Positions 49,428 through 57,664 of a DNA stretch of 64,000 nucleotides are shown here, one piece after another. The translations under genes and the position numbers were made by a program. Origin of the DNA: Pseudonocardia humida (GTDB lineage: Bacteria > Actinomycetota > Actinomycetes > Mycobacteriales > Pseudonocardiaceae); NCBI RefSeq assembly GCF_023898865.1, contig NZ_JAGSOV010000049.1, forward strand, positions 1 to 64,000, read 5' to 3'. Each line of letters opens with the position of its first letter. Within the stretch, counting starts at the first letter, position 1. A model generated the notes under the pieces. That model ran no database searches. It saw only the letters and a list, made by a program, of their open reading frames with translations, and had not been told where the DNA came from.

Positions 49428-49900
49428 TGGACGCTGACACCGGCCCGCACGAGCGGGAGTGGAGCCCGGCGGTCGGGCTGGTGGTGATCGGGTGGGCGGC
49501 GGCCGTGGCCGCCGTCGCCTGGTGCGTGCTGCTCTGGGCGTCGCACGCCGACCCGGCGGGTCGGCTGATCGCCGGTGTGGCGGCCGTGGGCCTGGTCGTG
49601 GCCGCCCTGTACGGCACCCGGGCCCGGCCGCGACTTCGCGTCGACGTCGACGGGATCACCGTCGGCGGGCTGCTGCGGGCGCGGCACTACCCGTGGCCGC
49701 TGGTGGGCGACCTGCGGGTGCTGACGACCCGGCGCCTCGGGCTGCGCGGCTCGCTGCTGGAGATCGACGCCACTACCGCCGACGGCGGAGAGCGGCTGCT
49801 CGTGTTCGGTCGGCTCGACCTGGACGAGGACCCGCAGGACGTCGCCCCGCAGGTGCTCGCCCTGCGCCCGGCCCGCGGCCGCCCCGTCCAGCCCGACTGA
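49427..49900 (+). CDS. PH-domain membrane protein (Rv0010c-like)
   Basis: 157 aa. Two N-terminal TM helices (AVGLVVIGWAAAVAAVAW and LIAGVAAVGLVVAALYG), then a bacterial PH domain (bPH_6): PRLRVDVDGITVGGLLRARHYPW, LRVLTTRRLGLRGSLLEID. GTG 49427, right after the DnaA boxes. Same position as Rv0010c next to crgA; function unknown. Confidence 0.9.
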   Translation: MDADTGPHEREWSPAVGLVVIGWAAAVAAVAWCVLLWASHADPAGRLIAGVAAVGLVVAALYGTRARPRLRVDVDGITVGGLLRARHYPWPLVGDLRVLTTRRLGLRGSLLEIDATTADGGERLLVFGRLDLDEDPQDVAPQVLALRPARGRPVQPD

Positions 49901-49916
49901 TCGGGCCGGACGGGGC

Positions 49917-50789
49917 TCAGGTCAGGGTCGTCACCCACATCAGGACGATCACCAGCGCGGCGAGGGCGCCCAGCAGGACGGCCTGCATGGCGGTGCGGTT
50001 GCGCCCCGGGCCGTAGACCAGCGCTGCGGTCGCCGCCGCGCCGACCACCAGCCCACCGAGGTGCCCGGTGATCGAGATGCCGGGGATCACGAAGCTGATC
50101 ACGATGTTCACCACGATCAGCCCGACGACCTGGCCGAGCGGGAAGCGCAGCCGGCGCAGCACCACGGCCAGCCCGCCCATCAGGCCGAACACGGCCCCGG
50201 AGGCCCCGGCCACCTCGATGCGCGGCAGGTCGAACAGCATCACGGCGGCCGAGCCGCCGAGCAGGGCGATGCAGTACACGGCCAGGAAGCGGCCGCGGCC
50301 GAGCACCGACTCCAGGTCGCGGCCCAGCACGTACAGCGCGAGCATGTTGAAGACCAGGTGCACCGGGCCGATGTGCAGGAACCCGGCGGTCACCACGCGC
50401 CACCACTCCCCCGCCCCCACCAGCCAGGGGACCAGCGAGAGCGCTCCGAACAGCGGGGCGTCGGCGTTCGCCGTGATGCTGCGGGCCTGCAGCACGGTCC
50501 ACACGAAGACCGCGACGTTGATCGCGATCAGGGTGGGCACCACCACCGGGCGCCCACCGGGCTGGGCCCCGGCGACGGTGCGCCCGCGGCGCGCCCCGCG
50601 CTGCCCCTGGGCGACGCAGTCCACGCACTGGTAGCCCACCGAGGCCTCGCGCAGGCACTCCGGGCAGGCCGGGCGGCCGCACCGGGTGCAGGCGAGCCCG
50701 GTCGGGCGGTCGGGGTGGCGGACGCAGACCGCCGGGGCATCCGGGGTCGGGCCGCCCTGGTAGGGGCTGGGAGGTCCGGCCGAGGACAC
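49917..50789 (-). CDS. Rhomboid family intramembrane serine protease with B-box zinc finger
   Basis: 290 aa. N-terminal zinc-binding region with Cys/His pairs: CVRHPDRPTGLACTRCGRPA, then CPECLREASVGYQCVDCV. Six TM helices follow with the rhomboid HLVFNMLAL region, catalytic Ser in GASGAVFGLMGG and His in SITGHLGGLVVG. Cleaves membrane helices; substrates unknown. GTG 50789. It lies 11 bases after ppiA, same strand, as in other actinobacteria. Confidence 0.95.
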   Translation of the reverse strand: MSSAGPPSPYQGGPTPDAPAVCVRHPDRPTGLACTRCGRPACPECLREASVGYQCVDCVAQGQRGARRGRTVAGAQPGGRPVVVPTLIAINVAVFVWTVLQARSITANADAPLFGALSLVPWLVGAGEWWRVVTAGFLHIGPVHLVFNMLALYVLGRDLESVLGRGRFLAVYCIALLGGSAAVMLFDLPRIEVAGASGAVFGLMGGLAVVLRRLRFPLGQVVGLIVVNIVISFVIPGISITGHLGGLVVGAAATAALVYGPGRNRTAMQAVLLGALAALVIVLMWVTTLT

Positions 50790-50800
50790 CCGGGGGCCGC

Positions 50801-51340
50801 CTAGTCCGCGATCTCGACGCGCTGGATGACGACCTCGTCGAGCGGGCGGTCGTTGCGGTCGGTGCGGGCGGCGGCGATGGCGTCGACCACCTGGCGGGAC
50901 TCCGCGTCGGCGACCTCGCCGAAGATGGTGTGGCGGCGGTTGAGGTGCGGCGTCGGGGCGACGGTGATGAAGAACTGCGAGCCGTTGGTCCCGGGCCCGG
51001 CGTTGGCCATGGCCAGCAGGTACGGGCGGTCGAACTGCAGCTCGGGGTGGAACTCGTCGCCGAACTTGTAGCCGGGCCCGCCGCGGCCGGTGCCGGTCGG
51101 GTCGCCGCCCTGCAGCATGAAGCCGCTGATCACCCGGTGGAAGACCGAGCCGTCGTAGAACGGGCCGCTGTCGCCGCCGGAGGCGTTGGGCTCCGAGTAC
51201 TGCCGCTGCCCGGTGGCCAGGCCGACGAAGTTGTCGACCGTCTTGGGGGCGTGATCGGGGAACAGCACGATCCGGATGTCGCCCTTGTTGGTCCGCAGCG
51301 TGGCGGTCGTCTTGGAGTTGGGTTGGGTCACGGGGCCCAT
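50801..51340 (-). CDS. ppiA: Cyclophilin-type peptidyl-prolyl isomerase
   Basis: 179 aa, single cyclophilin domain: ATLRTNKGDIRIVLFPDHAPKTVDNF, FHRVISGFMLQGGDPTGTGRGGPGY (Arg in FHRV and Gln in LQGGD are the catalytic contacts), MANAGPGTNGSQFFI. No signal peptide, so cytosolic, the PpiA of the gyrA-proximal block. ATG 51340; GTG 51331 is possible. Confidence 0.96.
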   Translation of the reverse strand: MGPVTQPNSKTTATLRTNKGDIRIVLFPDHAPKTVDNFVGLATGQRQYSEPNASGGDSGPFYDGSVFHRVISGFMLQGGDPTGTGRGGPGYKFGDEFHPELQFDRPYLLAMANAGPGTNGSQFFITVAPTPHLNRRHTIFGEVADAESRQVVDAIAAARTDRNDRPLDEVVIQRVEIAD

Positions 51341-51389
51341 CGTGCCAGCCCACCGGGCCGCGCGTCGGTCCAGACCCTCGCCCGGGGGT

Positions 51390-52616
51390 TCACCCGAGCA
51401 CCTCGTCGAGGAACCCGGTGACGGTCCGCTCGTAGGCCGCGGGGTCGGCGTTCCAGGCCGCGGTGTGCTCGACGTCGGGCACCTCGACCAGGCGCATCGG
51501 CCAGTCCAGCCGGGGTGCCGCGGCGACCAGCGACCGGCTCGTCCAGGGCGGCACCGCGGTGTCGGCCGTGCTGTGCACGACGAGCGTCGGCGGCCGTACC
51601 GCGGGCGGGCGGCGGCGCAGGTCGAAGCGGTCGAAGTCGATGCCGATGCGCCGCTCGGTGACCGCGCCGGCCAGCGGGCTCAGCTGCCCCGGGAGCCTGC
51701 GGTTGCGGGCCTGCTGGCGCAGCGTGGCCCGCCAGTCGACCAGCGGCGCGTCCCACACCACCGCGGCGACCCGGTCCGCGGCGGGCGACCGGTCCAGGAA
51801 GGCGCCGATGATCGCCGCCCCCATCGACCAGCCCATCAGCACCACCCGGTCGGCGCCGCGGCCGCGGACGTAAGCGACGGCGGCCTCCAGGTCGGCCCAC
51901 TCGGTGTCGCCGAGGTGGTAGTGGCCGTCCGGGCTGGGCGGGGCGCCCTCGTCGTTGCGGTAGCTGGCCACGAGCACCGGGTGGCCGCGCCCGTGCAGCG
52001 CGGGCAGGATCCGCAGCCCCTCGCGCAGGGTGCCGCCGCGCCCGTGCACCAGCACCACCCAGGGCTGGTCGCCGCCGGGCACGACCCAGCCGGGGTAGTC
52101 GCCGAGCGGGCCGGGCACGTCGACCGCCTCGAACGCCAGGCCGAGCGCGCCGGGGTCGGGGTCGTAGGGGCCGGTGTCGAGCACGGCCTCGGTGCCGGCC
52201 GGCGGGACCGGCCCGCCCCGCAGCTCGCGCACCACCCGGTGCCGGTCGCCCCCGACCACCGGCCCGACAGCGGCGAGCCCGTCGGCCCAGCGCAGGCCCC
52301 AGATCCCGGGCTGGCGGGTCAACCGGTTCGCCACCAGCGTGACGGTGTCGCGGTCGGCGGCCAGCACCCGCTCCGGGTAGATCGGGCGGACGGTCGGGTC
52401 GAGCAGGATCGAGGAGTACACCCAGCCGATCCCGGCGACCGCCCCGGTGCCCAGGCCGAGACCCAGGCCGGCGCCGATGCCGATGCCCAGGATCCGCGGC
52501 CCGAGCCGCGCCCGCCCGTTCGGCGCGATCAGCCAACCGGCCGCGGTCCTGGTCGACGCCACGCGGTGATGATCCCTGATCGCGGCCGCGACGGCACCGG
52601 TCGTTTCCCGGCGCAC
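51390..52616 (-). CDS. Alpha/beta hydrolase with N-terminal membrane anchor
   Basis: 408 aa from GTG 52616 (GTG 52562 gives 390). TM helix near the start (LGIGIGAGLGLGLGTGAVAGIGW), then a beta-rich domain with the RHRVVRELRGG segment, and an alpha/beta hydrolase domain: VVLVHGRGGTLREGLRI (oxyanion), nucleophile GWSMGAAIIG, Asp in STADTAVPP and His in VPDVEHTAAW. Family prolyl-oligopeptidase-like/BAAT-type esterases. Outer face of the membrane is likely; substrate unknown. Confidence 0.83.
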   Translation of the reverse strand: MRRETTGAVAAAIRDHHRVASTRTAAGWLIAPNGRARLGPRILGIGIGAGLGLGLGTGAVAGIGWVYSSILLDPTVRPIYPERVLAADRDTVTLVANRLTRQPGIWGLRWADGLAAVGPVVGGDRHRVVRELRGGPVPPAGTEAVLDTGPYDPDPGALGLAFEAVDVPGPLGDYPGWVVPGGDQPWVVLVHGRGGTLREGLRILPALHGRGHPVLVASYRNDEGAPPSPDGHYHLGDTEWADLEAAVAYVRGRGADRVVLMGWSMGAAIIGAFLDRSPAADRVAAVVWDAPLVDWRATLRQQARNRRLPGQLSPLAGAVTERRIGIDFDRFDLRRRPPAVRPPTLVVHSTADTAVPPWTSRSLVAAAPRLDWPMRLVEVPDVEHTAAWNADPAAYERTVTGFLDEVLG

Positions 52617-52622
52617 CGCGGC

Positions 52623-52946
52623 TCAGCGCGGGGTCACCTCGCCCATCTTGTTCCAGCCGCTGCCCTCGACGCCCTGGATGCTGACGATGTCCGGGGTGGT
52701 GGCGACGACATCGGGCATCCAGCTCATCGCCGTCTTGAAGTGCTCGGAGGTGACGTGCGCCTCGCCCGCGTCGTCCTGGAAGGCCTCCACCAGCACGAAC
52801 TGGTTGGGGTCGTCGACGCTGCGCGACCACTCGAAGAAGATGTTGCCGGGCTCGGCCCGGGTGGCGGTGGTGAACGGGTCGACCAGGTCGAGCCACTCCT
52901 CCGCCCGCTCGGGGCGGATCGTGAACTTGACGACGATGAAGATCAC
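52623..52946 (-). CDS. Antibiotic biosynthesis monooxygenase (ABM) domain protein
   Basis: 107 aa, ferredoxin-like dimeric beta-barrel: IFIVVKFTIRPERAEEWLDLV opens it, then FFEWSRSVDDPNQFVLVEAFQD and HFKTAM. YgiN-like; cofactor-free quinol monooxygenase in some members, unknown in most. GTG 52946 with GGAGG upstream. Followed by the hydrolase after 6 bases. Confidence 0.87.
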   Translation of the reverse strand: MIFIVVKFTIRPERAEEWLDLVDPFTTATRAEPGNIFFEWSRSVDDPNQFVLVEAFQDDAGEAHVTSEHFKTAMSWMPDVVATTPDIVSIQGVEGSGWNKMGEVTPR

Positions 52947-53079
52947 AGCGGTCCTCCAGCTCGGTTGTCGACGACGGTCATTCTGGCCGTCCACGGAGCC
53001 GGGGACACCTCGTCGAACGAGCGGGGCGCGTACGGCCCGCTTAGGGTGGCGGCACGGGGGACCACCCAGGAGGGGCGAC

Positions 53080-53883
53080 GTGGTCCGACGCAGGGCAGGC
53101 GACGCGGGCGGGGCGCCCGACGTCCTGGACGTCAGCGAAAGGTTCTGGTCATCGGGCGGCGAACGCCTCGACGTCGACGGCGCGGTGCTCGTGCGGAACC
53201 CGGCGGCGCCCGGCCACCCGTCCGGCACGTTCCTCACCGCGGTGCGCACCGGGTCGGCCGAGCAGCTGGACCGGGTCCTCGCCCGCTGCCACGACCTGGT
53301 CGAGGGCGGCTGCCGGCGCGTGGTCGTCGACGCCGCAACACCACCGGTCGTGGCGGCCCACCTCGCCGTCGAGGACTGGACCCCGACCACGCAGCTGCAC
53401 CTGGTGCTGCCGGCCACCGCCGCGGTGCCCGCCGCGGGCATCGCGCCCCGCCCGCTGAGCACCGACGAGGACTGGGCGCGGGCCACCGAGCTGTTCCGGG
53501 CCGATCACCTGGAGGAGGACGCCCGGCACGTCCGCAGCGCCCGGCCCGCGGCGGCGACCGCGGCCGCCGTCGCCCTGCGCCGCAGCCTCACCCCCGCCGC
53601 GACCTGGTTCGCCGTCGAGCGCGACGGCGGGTTCGTGGCGATGGTCGCCGCCTGGGCGGGCGACGGGGGCACCGGTGTCGTCGAGGACGTGTTCGTGCGC
53701 CCGGACGCGCGCCACGCCGGGCTGGCCCGCGAGCTGCTGCGGTTCGCCGTCGGGCAGGCCAGGGCGGGTGGCGCCGGCCCGGTGCTGATCGGGGCCGAGA
53801 CCGACGACACCCCCAAGCACCTCTACGCCCGCTTCGGCTTCCGCCCGGCCGCGGTGGGCCACAGCTGGGTGCGCGGCACCTGA
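53080..53883 (+). CDS. GNAT family N-acetyltransferase
   Basis: 267 aa. The C-terminal ~100 residues form the GNAT acetyl-CoA fold: TGVVEDVFVRPDARHAGLARELL (R/Q-x-x-G-x-A), then HLYARFGFRPAA. The N-terminal half is a degenerate GNAT-like repeat with CHDLVEGGCRRVVVDA. GTG 53080 follows AGGAGGGG. Acetylates an unknown small molecule or protein. Converges on nothing; parS and a methyltransferase follow. Confidence 0.86.
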   Translation: MVRRRAGDAGGAPDVLDVSERFWSSGGERLDVDGAVLVRNPAAPGHPSGTFLTAVRTGSAEQLDRVLARCHDLVEGGCRRVVVDAATPPVVAAHLAVEDWTPTTQLHLVLPATAAVPAAGIAPRPLSTDEDWARATELFRADHLEEDARHVRSARPAAATAAAVALRRSLTPAATWFAVERDGGFVAMVAAWAGDGGTGVVEDVFVRPDARHAGLARELLRFAVGQARAGGAGPVLIGAETDDTPKHLYARFGFRPAAVGHSWVRGT

Positions 53884-53890
53884 CGCGGTG

Positions 53891-53904
53891 GTTCCACGTG
53901 GAAC
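53891..53904. promoter_or_regulatory. parS-like ParB binding site
   Basis: GTTCCACGTGGAAC is a perfect 14-bp palindrome and matches the actinobacterial parS core GTTYCACGTGRAAC at every position. It lies in the 55-base gap between the acetyltransferase and methyltransferase genes, 10 kb from gyrA, where origin-proximal parS sites are expected. I saw no second copy in the window. Confidence 0.8.
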
Positions 53905-53938
53905 ACGACAGGCGCTGCGCAGCGCGGAGGAGGACAGC

Positions 53939-54733
53939 GTGGCCGACGAGCACCGCGAACGGCTCCGGACGACCTCCGGCGCGGTGGCCGAGCGCTACGA
54001 CGCCGTGCGCCCCGGCTACCCGAGGGCCGTCCTGGACGACCTGCTGCGGCTGGCCGGCGTCGGCCCCGACGACCGCGTGCTGGAGATCGGCTGCGGCACC
54101 GGGCAGCTGACCGTGCCGCTCGCGGCGCGCGGGTTGCGGGTCACCGCGATCGAGCCGGGCCCCGACCTGGCCCGCGTGGCCCGGCGCAACCTGGCCGCGC
54201 ACCCGATGGCCGAGGTCGTCGTCGGCGCGTTCGAGGAGGTGGCCCTCGAGCCCGGCTCGTTCGACCTGGTCGTGGCCACCTCGGTCCACCGGCTCGACCC
54301 GGCGGTCCGCGTCGAGCGTTCGGTCGACCTGCTGCGTGCCGGCGGCGCGCTGGCCGTCATCGACACCGAGCACGTCGCAGGCGGCAGCGCGGCGTTCTTC
54401 GCCGACGCCCAGGCATGCCACCGGCGCTGGGACCCGACGACACCACCCGGGCCGCGGCTGCCGACCGCGGCGGAGGTCCCGACCGCCCGGCCCGAGCTGG
54501 ACGACTCGCCGCGGCTCGGACCCGTGCACCTGCGCAGGCGGCAGTGGGACGCCGAGTACACCACCGAGCGGTACCTGGCCCTGCTGCTCACCTGCTCCGG
54601 GCACCTGGCCCTGCCCGCGGCCGACCGGCGGGGCCTGCGCGGCTGCCTCGGCGCGCTCATCGCCGGCCGCTACGGCGGGCGGATCACCCAGCGGTACCTG
54701 ACCGACCTGCGGGTCGCCCACCGCGCCGGGTAG
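53939..54733 (+). CDS. Class I SAM-dependent methyltransferase
   Basis: 264 aa. Motif I VLEIGCGTGQLTVPLAARGL, motif II AIEPGPDLARVARRN, and FDLVVATSVHRLDP with a post I loop LRAGGALAVIDTEHVAGG. The N-terminal RTTSGAVAERYDAVRPGYP is typical of small-molecule methyltransferases of the UbiE-like group. GTG 53939 after GGAGGAGG. The parS palindrome is 35 bases upstream. Acceptor unknown. Confidence 0.88.
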   Translation: MADEHRERLRTTSGAVAERYDAVRPGYPRAVLDDLLRLAGVGPDDRVLEIGCGTGQLTVPLAARGLRVTAIEPGPDLARVARRNLAAHPMAEVVVGAFEEVALEPGSFDLVVATSVHRLDPAVRVERSVDLLRAGGALAVIDTEHVAGGSAAFFADAQACHRRWDPTTPPGPRLPTAAEVPTARPELDDSPRLGPVHLRRRQWDAEYTTERYLALLLTCSGHLALPAADRRGLRGCLGALIAGRYGGRITQRYLTDLRVAHRAG

Positions 54734-54742
54734 CCGTGCGGA

Positions 54743-56086
54743 TCAGCCCGTCGGGCGGATGTTGTGGTTGAGGTGGAAGGCGTTCTGCGGGTCGTAGCGC
54801 CGCTTCAGCGCGGTCAGCCGGGCGAGCTTGTCCGGGCCGTAGGCGCGGCGCACGCCGGCGTCGCCCTCGTCGGAGAGGGTGTTGACGTAGACCCCGCTGG
54901 CGAACGGCTCGACCGCGCCCGCGCAGCGCCGGGCCACGGCGAAGCGGTCCGCGTCCTCGCCCGGGTCGGTCCACCGCGCGGCGGCCACGTACTCGAAGAG
55001 GGTGCCGCGGTGGGCGAACGCGGTGTCGGCGTCGGGCACGTCGGCGATCGCCCCGCCGTAGGCCTGCAGCCCGACGTTCGGCAGGTGCTCGCCGGTGCCG
55101 TCGGCGCTGCCCCGGCGCAGGAACGCCCCGATCGCGGCGTCGTCGAAGGCCCGCAGGAAGTGGCCCTTCCAGTACCGGCGCAGCGTGTGGCCGTCGGTGA
55201 CGTCGTCGCGGCGCTGCAACTGCAGGTAGGACTGCTCGACGACGCGCTCGGCCACCGGGCGGCCAAGCGCCGCGATCCGCGGCGCGAGCCCGCGGCCCGC
55301 CTCCGGGTCGCCGACCCAGACGAACCCCACGGTGAGCAGCCCGTCCGGCCCGATCGATGCGGTGAAGGTGGACTCGCGGGGCGCCTCGGCGTTGAGGTCG
55401 CGCCAGCCGCGCAGCACGTCCACGCCCTGGTCGAGCTCGAAGGAGCACTCGACGGTCAGCGCCCGGGTGCCGATCTCGTGCAGCCGGAACTCGAACTCGG
55501 TGACCACCCCGAAGTTGCCGCCCCCGCCGCTCAGCCCCCAGAACAGCTCCGGGTGCTCGTCGCGGGTCACCCGCAGCACCTCGCCCTCCGCCGTCACCAG
55601 CTCGAAGGACTCCACGTTGTCGCAGGTGAGCCCGTACTTGCGGGCCATCCAGCCCATCCCGCCGCCGAGCGTGAGCCCGCCGACGCCGGTGTGCGAGACG
55701 TTGCCCGCCGTGGTGGCCAGGCCGTGGCGCTGGGCCTGCGCGTCGAGCACGCCGAGCAGCGCGCCGCCCTGCACCCGGGCCCGCCGGGCGGCCGGGTCGA
55801 CGTGGACCGCGGCCATCGGGGTGAGGTCGATCATCAGGCCGTCGTGCGGGACGCCGAGCCCGATCACGCTGTGCCCGCCGCACCGCACGCCGATCTCCAG
55901 GTCCATGTCGCGGGCGGCGCGCACGGCGGCGACCACGTCGCCGACGCCCGCGCAGCGCACGATCATCCGGGGGCGGTGGTCGACCATGGCGTTCCACACC
56001 GACCGGGCCCCGTCGTAGCCGGCGGCGCCGGGGAGCAGCAGCGCTCCCTCCAGCCGCGCCTCCAGGTCGTTCGTCGCGTTCGTCAT
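54743..56086 (-). CDS. FAD-linked oxidase, berberine-bridge-like (PCMH/VAO family)
   Basis: 447 aa. FAD domain with RCGGHSVIGLGV; the His72 there is the 8-alpha-histidyl flavin attachment site. SHTGVGGLTLGGGMGWMARK continues the FAD loop, without the Cys used in bicovalent enzymes (AGNVSHTG). BBE C-terminal motif YDPQNAFHLNHNI. Oxidises an alcohol, sugar or aromatic substrate with O2. ATG 56086, divergent from a MocR regulator. Confidence 0.92.
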   Translation of the reverse strand: MTNATNDLEARLEGALLLPGAAGYDGARSVWNAMVDHRPRMIVRCAGVGDVVAAVRAARDMDLEIGVRCGGHSVIGLGVPHDGLMIDLTPMAAVHVDPAARRARVQGGALLGVLDAQAQRHGLATTAGNVSHTGVGGLTLGGGMGWMARKYGLTCDNVESFELVTAEGEVLRVTRDEHPELFWGLSGGGGNFGVVTEFEFRLHEIGTRALTVECSFELDQGVDVLRGWRDLNAEAPRESTFTASIGPDGLLTVGFVWVGDPEAGRGLAPRIAALGRPVAERVVEQSYLQLQRRDDVTDGHTLRRYWKGHFLRAFDDAAIGAFLRRGSADGTGEHLPNVGLQAYGGAIADVPDADTAFAHRGTLFEYVAAARWTDPGEDADRFAVARRCAGAVEPFASGVYVNTLSDEGDAGVRRAYGPDKLARLTALKRRYDPQNAFHLNHNIRPTG

Positions 56087-56104
56087 GGGAGAAGCCTGAC
56101 AGGA

Positions 56105-56129
56105 ATCGGTCCATGCAATATGGTCCGAT
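56105..56129. promoter_or_regulatory. Inverted/direct repeat between FAD oxidase and MocR
   Basis: ATCGGTCCAT (56105-56114) and ATGGTCCGAT (56120-56129) match at 9 of 10 positions as an inverted repeat with a 5-base centre, and include two GGTCC direct copies as typical MocR sites do. Only 46 bases separate the two starts, so the site controls both genes. Confidence 0.55.
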
Positions 56130-56132
56130 CCG

Positions 56133-57551
56133 ATGGGTATCTCGGGTACCAATTCCGGTCGACACGGCGAGCTGCCGATCGTCCTGGACCGGGCGGCGGG
56201 TGAATCGCTGCACCGCCAGGTCGGCGCGGCCATCCGCGCGTCGGTGCGCTCCGGGCGGCTCGCCGTGGGCACCCGGCTGCCGCCGACCCGCACCATGGCC
56301 GCCGACCTGGGGGTGTCCCGCGGCGTGGTGGTCGAGGCCTACCAGCAGCTGATCGCCGAGGGCTACCTCACCGGCGGCGCGGGCGGCTACACCACGGTCG
56401 CGGGCCGACCGCGCGACGCCGCGTCCGGGTCCGCCCGGGCCCTCGACCCGCCCGCCCCGGCCGCCCGCGTCGACTTCGGCTACGGGCGCGCCGACGTCGC
56501 CAACTTCCCGCGGGCGGCATGGCTGCGCTCCATCCGCCGCGCCCTGGTCGAGACGCCCGGCGACCGGTTCCTGTACTCCACCGGCCGCGGCGCCGTCGAG
56601 GTGCGCACGGCGCTGGCCGAGTACCTCGACCGCGTGCGCGGCACCGCCGCCGACCCGGAGAACGTGCTCATCTGCAACGGCTTCGCCCAGGCCGTCGCCC
56701 TGCTGGTCGGCGTCGCGGCCCGGCGCGGGGCCCGGCGGATGGCCGTCGAGGACCCGTCCTCGGACGACGACGCCCGCCCGATCGCGGCCGCCGCCGGGCT
56801 GGAGGTCGTCGGCATCCCCGTCGGCCCGGACGGCATCGACGTCGCCGCCCTCGAACGCTCCGACGCCGACCTGGTGATCCTCACCCCCTCCCACCAGTGG
56901 CCCACCGGCGGCGTGCTCCCCGCCCACGCGCGCGCGGCGGTGCTGAGCTGGGCCGAGCGGCGCGGCGCGCTGGTCGTCGAGGACGACTACGACGCCGAGT
57001 ACCGCTACGACCGCCAGCCGGTCGGCGCGATGCAGGGCCTGGCGCCGCAGCGGGTGGTCTACGCGGGCACGGCCAGCAAGACGCTGGCCCCGGGGATGCG
57101 GCTGGGCTGGCTGGTGCTGCCCCGCGACCTGGTCGACGACGTCGCCGCGGCCAAGGTCCTCGCCGACCGCGGCTCGGCCGCCCTCGAACAGCTGGCCTTC
57201 GCCGACTTCCTCGACCGCGGCGAGTTCGACCGGCACCTGCGCCGGCTGCGCCCGGTGTACCGCCGCCGCCGCGACGCGCTGCTCGCCGCGCTCGCCGAGC
57301 GGCTGCCCGAGCTGGAGCCGGCCGGGGTCGCGGCCGGGCTGCACCTGGTCGCCTGGCTCCCCCCGGACCTCGACGAGGCGAGCGTCGTGGCCGCGGCCGC
57401 GCGTCGGGGCCTCGTGGTGAACGGCGTGACGCCGTTCCGGCTGAGCAGCCGCGGCCCGGGCGGGCTGATCTTCGGCTACTCCTCGCTCAACGAGCGCGCC
57501 ATCGACGAGGGCGTGCGGCTGCTGGCCGCGGCCGTCGCCGACGTGCGGTAG
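56133..57551 (+). CDS. MocR/PdxR-type GntR regulator with aminotransferase domain
   Basis: 472 aa. N-terminal GntR HTH (residues 12-95: SLHRQVGAAIRASVRSGRLA, LPPTRTMAADLGVSRGVVVEAY) and a PLP-binding fold-type I domain: DVANFPRAAW, EDDYDAEYRYDR and Schiff-base Lys316 in AGTASKTLAPG. Likely activates or represses the divergent FAD oxidase in response to a PLP-linked ligand such as pyridoxal phosphate or an amine. Confidence 0.92.
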   Translation: MGISGTNSGRHGELPIVLDRAAGESLHRQVGAAIRASVRSGRLAVGTRLPPTRTMAADLGVSRGVVVEAYQQLIAEGYLTGGAGGYTTVAGRPRDAASGSARALDPPAPAARVDFGYGRADVANFPRAAWLRSIRRALVETPGDRFLYSTGRGAVEVRTALAEYLDRVRGTAADPENVLICNGFAQAVALLVGVAARRGARRMAVEDPSSDDDARPIAAAAGLEVVGIPVGPDGIDVAALERSDADLVILTPSHQWPTGGVLPAHARAAVLSWAERRGALVVEDDYDAEYRYDRQPVGAMQGLAPQRVVYAGTASKTLAPGMRLGWLVLPRDLVDDVAAAKVLADRGSAALEQLAFADFLDRGEFDRHLRRLRPVYRRRRDALLAALAERLPELEPAGVAAGLHLVAWLPPDLDEASVVAAAARRGLVVNGVTPFRLSSRGPGGLIFGYSSLNERAIDEGVRLLAAAVADVR

Positions 57552-57664
57552 CGCTCACCCCGCGGCGCCGGCGCGCTCGAGGTCCTCGTCCATCCACACC
57601 AGCCGGCCGATCCGCCACAGCTGGGCCAGCACCACCAGGACCGCCCGGTGACCGTCGCGCCCGG

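Noticed and set aside
57552..57664. A minus-strand frame ending at 57555 that reads like a C-terminal tail (WMDEDLERAGAAG)
   Set aside because: It overlaps the LysR gene in another frame and has no start or similarity I can support.
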